In this document: positions 13,628 to 16,211 of the stretch, in pieces
Position numbering within the stretch: the first letter of the stretch is position 1
Layout of the letters: each line of letters opens with the position of its first letter
From: Methanocalculus sp. MSAO_Arc2
Lineage (GTDB): Archaea; Halobacteriota; Methanomicrobia; Methanomicrobiales; Methanocorpusculaceae
DNA length: 16,211 nt
Direction: 5' to 3'
Assembly: GCA_003838065.1 (NCBI GenBank)
Contig: QZAC01000026.1
Span: 1 to 16,211 of the forward strand
Program-made: the position numbers and the translations under genes
The notes under the pieces: generated by a model
What the model was told of the DNA's origin: nothing
Databases searched by the model: none
What the model saw: only the letters and a program-made list of their open reading frames with translations

Positions 13628-14343
13628 TCCCAGAAGACCATCCCCGCTATCATTCCCTCTCTGTCCGTGAGTCGCTGGCGAAAGCCACAAAGACCGGGCT
13701 CGTCTCACCTGAAGGGCTGGCAGCACACGGGCGGGGCGAGGCGTTTGATTACCTGCTTGGCGAGCAGACAACCAAAAGCGCTTCTCTGGCCGAGCAGATT
13801 GCGGGACGGCTTCTCCTCTCGGCAGAACGGCCGGTCATCTCGGTGAACGGAAACGCTGCGGTGCTTGCGGCAGAGGCCATTGCAGAACTCCAGGATGCAT
13901 CAGGTGCGGCAGTCGAGGTCAACCTCTTTCACAGGACAGAAGAGAGGGTCCGGCTCATCACGGATCATCTCAGGGATCATGGGGTGGATGTGCTCACCGG
14001 TGTATATGAGCGGCTTGTCCCGCTTGCCCATGACCGTGGCCTCTGTCTGGCCGGGGGGATTGGGTCGGCTGATCTGGTGCTCGTCATGCTCGAGGATGGC
14101 GACCGGTGTGAGGCGCTCCGGAAGATGGGAAAAATTGTCATTGCCATAGACTTAAACCCGCTCTCAAGGACGGCGAAAGCTGCCACACTACCCATCGTTG
14201 ATGAACTGACACGCGCTTTGCCTGCGGTGACTGCCGCATGCAGGAAAGAGCGCCCCGGCTCTCTTCCTGAGCTTGCAGCTGTGATCGATAACCATAAGTT
14301 CCTGACCGATGCATTGAGAGAGATGAGGCAGAGGTTGGTCTAG
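13624..14343 (+). CDS. pps: 4-phosphopantoate-beta-alanine ligase (phosphopantothenate synthetase, COG1701)
   Basis: Joins 4-phosphopantoate to beta-alanine with ATP, giving 4'-phosphopantothenate, the substrate of CoaBC. The 239-residue protein starts with IPEDHPRYHSL and carries the family hallmark HGRGEAFDYLLGE (35-47), SVNGN (73-77) for the nucleotide site and LFHRTEERV (101-109). Its ATG overlaps the pantoate kinase stop as ATGA, and its stop TAG directly abuts the ATG of the second RFC subunit. Pantoate kinase and this enzyme are consecutive steps of the archaeal CoA pathway, so the order coaBC, kinase, ligase covers the route from pantoate to phosphopantetheine. It is slightly shorter than the roughly 260 residues of thermophile homologues, but motifs are intact. 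Confidence 0.93.
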   Translation: MIPEDHPRYHSLSVRESLAKATKTGLVSPEGLAAHGRGEAFDYLLGEQTTKSASLAEQIAGRLLLSAERPVISVNGNAAVLAAEAIAELQDASGAAVEVNLFHRTEERVRLITDHLRDHGVDVLTGVYERLVPLAHDRGLCLAGGIGSADLVLVMLEDGDRCEALRKMGKIVIAIDLNPLSRTAKAATLPIVDELTRALPAVTAACRKERPGSLPELAAVIDNHKFLTDALREMRQRLV

Positions 14344-15336
14344 ATGCTCTGGATAGAGAAATACCGCCCTGAATCGCTGGATGATGTCATTCTTCATCCA
14401 CATATCAGGGAGGTACTGCAATCATGTGCTGCATCACACTCTTTTCCCCATCTGCTTGTCTCGGGCCCGCGAGGGGCAGGAAAGACAACTGCGCTCTATG
14501 CCTTCACCAAAGCGGTGTATGGTGAGCATGCCGCCCTGAATGTCACAGAGATCCCATCTGATACGCTCTTCTTCCAGGGACGTGCATACCTTGAGGGGAA
14601 TTCGAAGTTCACGCATCTTTACCAGAAAAACCAGAGTGTCCTGTCGAACGTTAAATATATTGTCCAGTGGCATGCATCACTGCGTCCCCTGAATGCTGAT
14701 TTCCGGGTGATCATCTTTGATGAAGCCGATGCCCTCCCGCATGATGCACAGCAGGCACTCAGGCGCACCATGGAGCGTTTCAGTGCAACATGCAGGTTTG
14801 TTTTTGTCACGACCCGGCCAGCAGCACTTATTGCTCCGCTCCGCTCCCGGTCTCTCCCCCTCACCTTTCTACCGGTGGCAGCCGATCTCATCGGTGAGCG
14901 TCTCCGCGAGATCCTGGCGCTGGAAGGGAAAACCGATGCTGTTGCCTCAGATGATATCGATCTTCTGGCCCTTTCAGTACAGGGTGACCTCAGAAAGGCG
15001 ATTATGCACCTGCAGGTGGCAGTGGAGACGCAAACACCGGTAGATCCTGAGGCCCTTGATGAGAGTGAGACCGGAAAGATCGCCGTTGCGGCTTTGAATG
15101 CTGCCAGAGAGGGCGATCTGGCGGCTGCACGAAAGGCAGCTGAAGGTCTCATGATCGAGTACGGCTTCTCTGGTCGGGAGCTCCTTACTGCACTTCACAA
15201 GATTGTGAAAAGCAGTTCATACAGGCCCGATATTGCCCTGCATCTTGCAAAAACGGATGAAATGCTGATTGCATCCGGAAATGAGTATCTCCAGATAAAC
15301 GCGTTCCTTGCAGAGATTGCGGAGATGGACCTATGA
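14344..15336 (+). CDS. rfcS2: Second, divergent replication factor C small subunit
   Basis: AAA+ clamp-loader subunit, 330 residues, paralogous to the protein at 5121. It keeps LWIEKYRPESLDDV (2-15), Walker A GPRGAGKTT 41-49, Walker B FDEADAL 125-131 and the QALRRTMERFSATCRF helix. Differences: the SRC finger reads SRS (168-170), the SDERGI segment is missing, and about 22 extra residues lie between the Walker motifs (PSDTLFFQGR up to WHASLRPLNADF, about 71-120). The same kind of insert is, as I recall, present in the second small subunit of haloarchaeal and Methanosarcina loaders. So it is likely one specific position in an RFC with two small-subunit types, not a spare copy. GAGGTTG at 14331-14337 is a good ribosome site. 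It sits directly after pps and overlaps the methyltransferase start by four bases, so its expression is tied to the CoA operon. Confidence 0.92.
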   Translation: MLWIEKYRPESLDDVILHPHIREVLQSCAASHSFPHLLVSGPRGAGKTTALYAFTKAVYGEHAALNVTEIPSDTLFFQGRAYLEGNSKFTHLYQKNQSVLSNVKYIVQWHASLRPLNADFRVIIFDEADALPHDAQQALRRTMERFSATCRFVFVTTRPAALIAPLRSRSLPLTFLPVAADLIGERLREILALEGKTDAVASDDIDLLALSVQGDLRKAIMHLQVAVETQTPVDPEALDESETGKIAVAALNAAREGDLAAARKAAEGLMIEYGFSGRELLTALHKIVKSSSYRPDIALHLAKTDEMLIASGNEYLQINAFLAEIAEMDL

Positions 15337-16058
15337 GTATGTCCAGGGTACAGGCACACTATGATGATGTTGCAGACGTCTATGACCAGCGCTATGATGT
15401 CCGGCAGGGAAGGCTGTACCATCACCATCTCAGCCGGATAGCACTTGAACAGCTGCCCGAAGGCGGCCTTCTCCTTGACCTTGGGTGTGGAACAGGACTC
15501 TTTATCGATCATTACCAGAAAAACGGAGGGTCTGCTGTTGGCCTCGACATATCACCGGGTATGGTCGCTATGGGCCGTAAGCGGTGTCCTGACTCTGAAT
15601 TTATGGTTGGGACAGCCGAGATCCTTCCATTTGCAGACGAGACATTCGACAGTGTCGCAAGCCTGCTTGCTTTTAGTTATCTTACACACCCGGAAGCAAC
15701 TATCAGGGAATGCCAACGTATTTTAAAACCAGGCGGCCGAATCGCTGTCTGCACCCTTTCATGGAATATGCTCACCAGGATTGTTCCGGTTGTCTACCGG
15801 ATCGGTGAGCGTATCGGGTATCAGAAAGTTGGGTTTTTGGATCACAGGTATTCCTACTATACCGAAGCAGAGCTTAAAGCGCTCTTTTTGCGTGCCGGGT
15901 TTATTGATGTGGAATCCACGCGATGTTCGTTTGCACACTATATCCTCCCCTCCTGGTTCTTCTCGCTTGCACAGCGTTGTGAGCCGTTTGTTGAAAGGCA
16001 CTTTCCTGCTCTTGCATTTAATGTCTGTGTAAGCGGAAGAAAAAAGGAGGATGGATAG
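15333..16058 (+). CDS. Class I SAM-dependent methyltransferase, substrate unknown
   Basis: A UbiE-like Rossmann-fold methyltransferase of 241 residues. It begins HYDDVADVYDQRYD and has motif I LLDLGCGTGLF (47-57). An acidic loop, GLDISPGMV (70-78), binds the SAM ribose. Motif II region is FADETFDSVAS (100-110) and motif III is ILKPGGRIAV (130-139). The C-terminal part (YYTEAELKALFLRAGF, 175-190) is the common UbiE/COQ5 ending. I see no residues that fix the substrate, and methanogens lack ubiquinone. Small-molecule, lipid-quinone or RNA substrates all remain possible. The start at 15333 overlaps the RFC stop as ATGA; Met3 at 15339 is an alternative. It is the last gene of the operon and is followed by a convergent gene 24 bases away. 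Confidence 0.85.
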   Translation: MSMSRVQAHYDDVADVYDQRYDVRQGRLYHHHLSRIALEQLPEGGLLLDLGCGTGLFIDHYQKNGGSAVGLDISPGMVAMGRKRCPDSEFMVGTAEILPFADETFDSVASLLAFSYLTHPEATIRECQRILKPGGRIAVCTLSWNMLTRIVPVVYRIGERIGYQKVGFLDHRYSYYTEAELKALFLRAGFIDVESTRCSFAHYILPSWFFSLAQRCEPFVERHFPALAFNVCVSGRKKEDG

Positions 16059-16082
16059 TTTCTCACTGTACATGCTGCCTTT

Positions 16083-16211
16083 TCAAAGGCGCGAAAGGAT
16101 CCGTTCTTTCTTTTTCCGTGCTGCTTCAGCTGCATGGTCTATGCGTTTTTTCATCTCATCAACGTCGCCGGCACGCTTCTCAACGACTTTTTTCAGCGGC
16201 GTGTATGCTGC
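16083..16211 (-). CDS. C-terminal end of an unrecognised gene leaving the window
   Basis: On the minus strand a frame is open from the window edge (16211) to TGA at 16085-16083, giving the last 42 residues. They are rich in Lys, Glu, Arg and Ala: TPLKKVVEKRAGDVDEM, then KKRIDHAAEAARKKKERIL. The pattern suits a charged helix or coiled-coil tail. The frame has no stop across 42 codons, with sensible codon use. I do not recognise the family. It converges on the methyltransferase with 24 bases between the stops. Confidence 0.55.
   Translation of the reverse strand, partial: AAYTPLKKVVEKRAGDVDEMKKRIDHAAEAARKKKERILSRL

Noticed and set aside
1..16211. Defence island, prophage, transposon or CRISPR
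   Set aside because: No repeat array, transposase, integrase, restriction or toxin gene was found; all sizeable stretches are housekeeping genes with similar base composition.

Overview
The window reads as the chromosome of a methanogenic euryarchaeon. It carries an archaeal TBP, an archaeal MCM, two different RFC small subunits, the archaeal CoA route (CoaBC, pantoate kinase, phosphopantothenate synthetase), the archaeal dihydroneopterin aldolase MptD used for methanopterin, and the wyosine enzyme Taw2. Sequence resemblance to family members I remember, especially TBP and RFC, and the medium GC content suggest the order Methanomicrobiales (Methanospirillum, Methanocalculus, Methanoregula and relatives). 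The order is an inference; the archaeal assignment is secure.

Layout. (1) Bases 1-41, minus strand: the 5' half of a tRNA-Leu(CAG), cut by the window edge, with its TATA box at about 73-82. (2) 337-900, plus: TATA-binding protein, after a roughly 250-base leader. (3) 920-5038, minus: a three-gene DNA-maintenance operon, transcribed in the order RPA-associated protein (COG3390), RPE-type phosphoesterase (COG1407), Lhr-family helicase. It converges on tbp with a 19-base gap. (4) 5121-9395, plus, divergent from (3) across 82 bases: rfcS1, mcm, mptD and a COG1831 TatD-like hydrolase. (5) 9456-16058, plus: an eight-gene run with gaps of 9 bases or less or with overlaps: DUF424, nmd3, taw2, coaBC, pantoate kinase, phosphopantothenate synthetase, a second RFC small subunit and a SAM methyltransferase. 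(6) 16083-16211, minus: the C-terminal end of an unrecognised gene that leaves the window.

How the genes work together. The replication fork is strongly represented: the MCM helicase, two clamp-loader subunits, an RPA accessory factor, and the repair-type pair Lhr plus phosphoesterase. The fork genes sit beside cofactor genes. MptD supplies the pterin precursor of tetrahydromethanopterin. CoaBC, pantoate kinase and phosphopantothenate synthetase form an unbroken route from pantoate to 4'-phosphopantetheine. DUF424, NMD3 and Taw2 belong to translation (ribosome biogenesis and tRNA position 37).

The window is dense and housekeeping in character. I see no insertion sequence, CRISPR array, integrase, intein or toxin-antitoxin pair. 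I did not find a clearly undescribed system. The most interesting points are the RPAP-RPE-Lhr operon without an adjacent RPA, a gap-free C-terminal winged-helix match between RPAP and MCM, the divergent second RFC subunit embedded in the CoA operon, and a Lys in place of the expected Glu in the TatD-like hydrolase.
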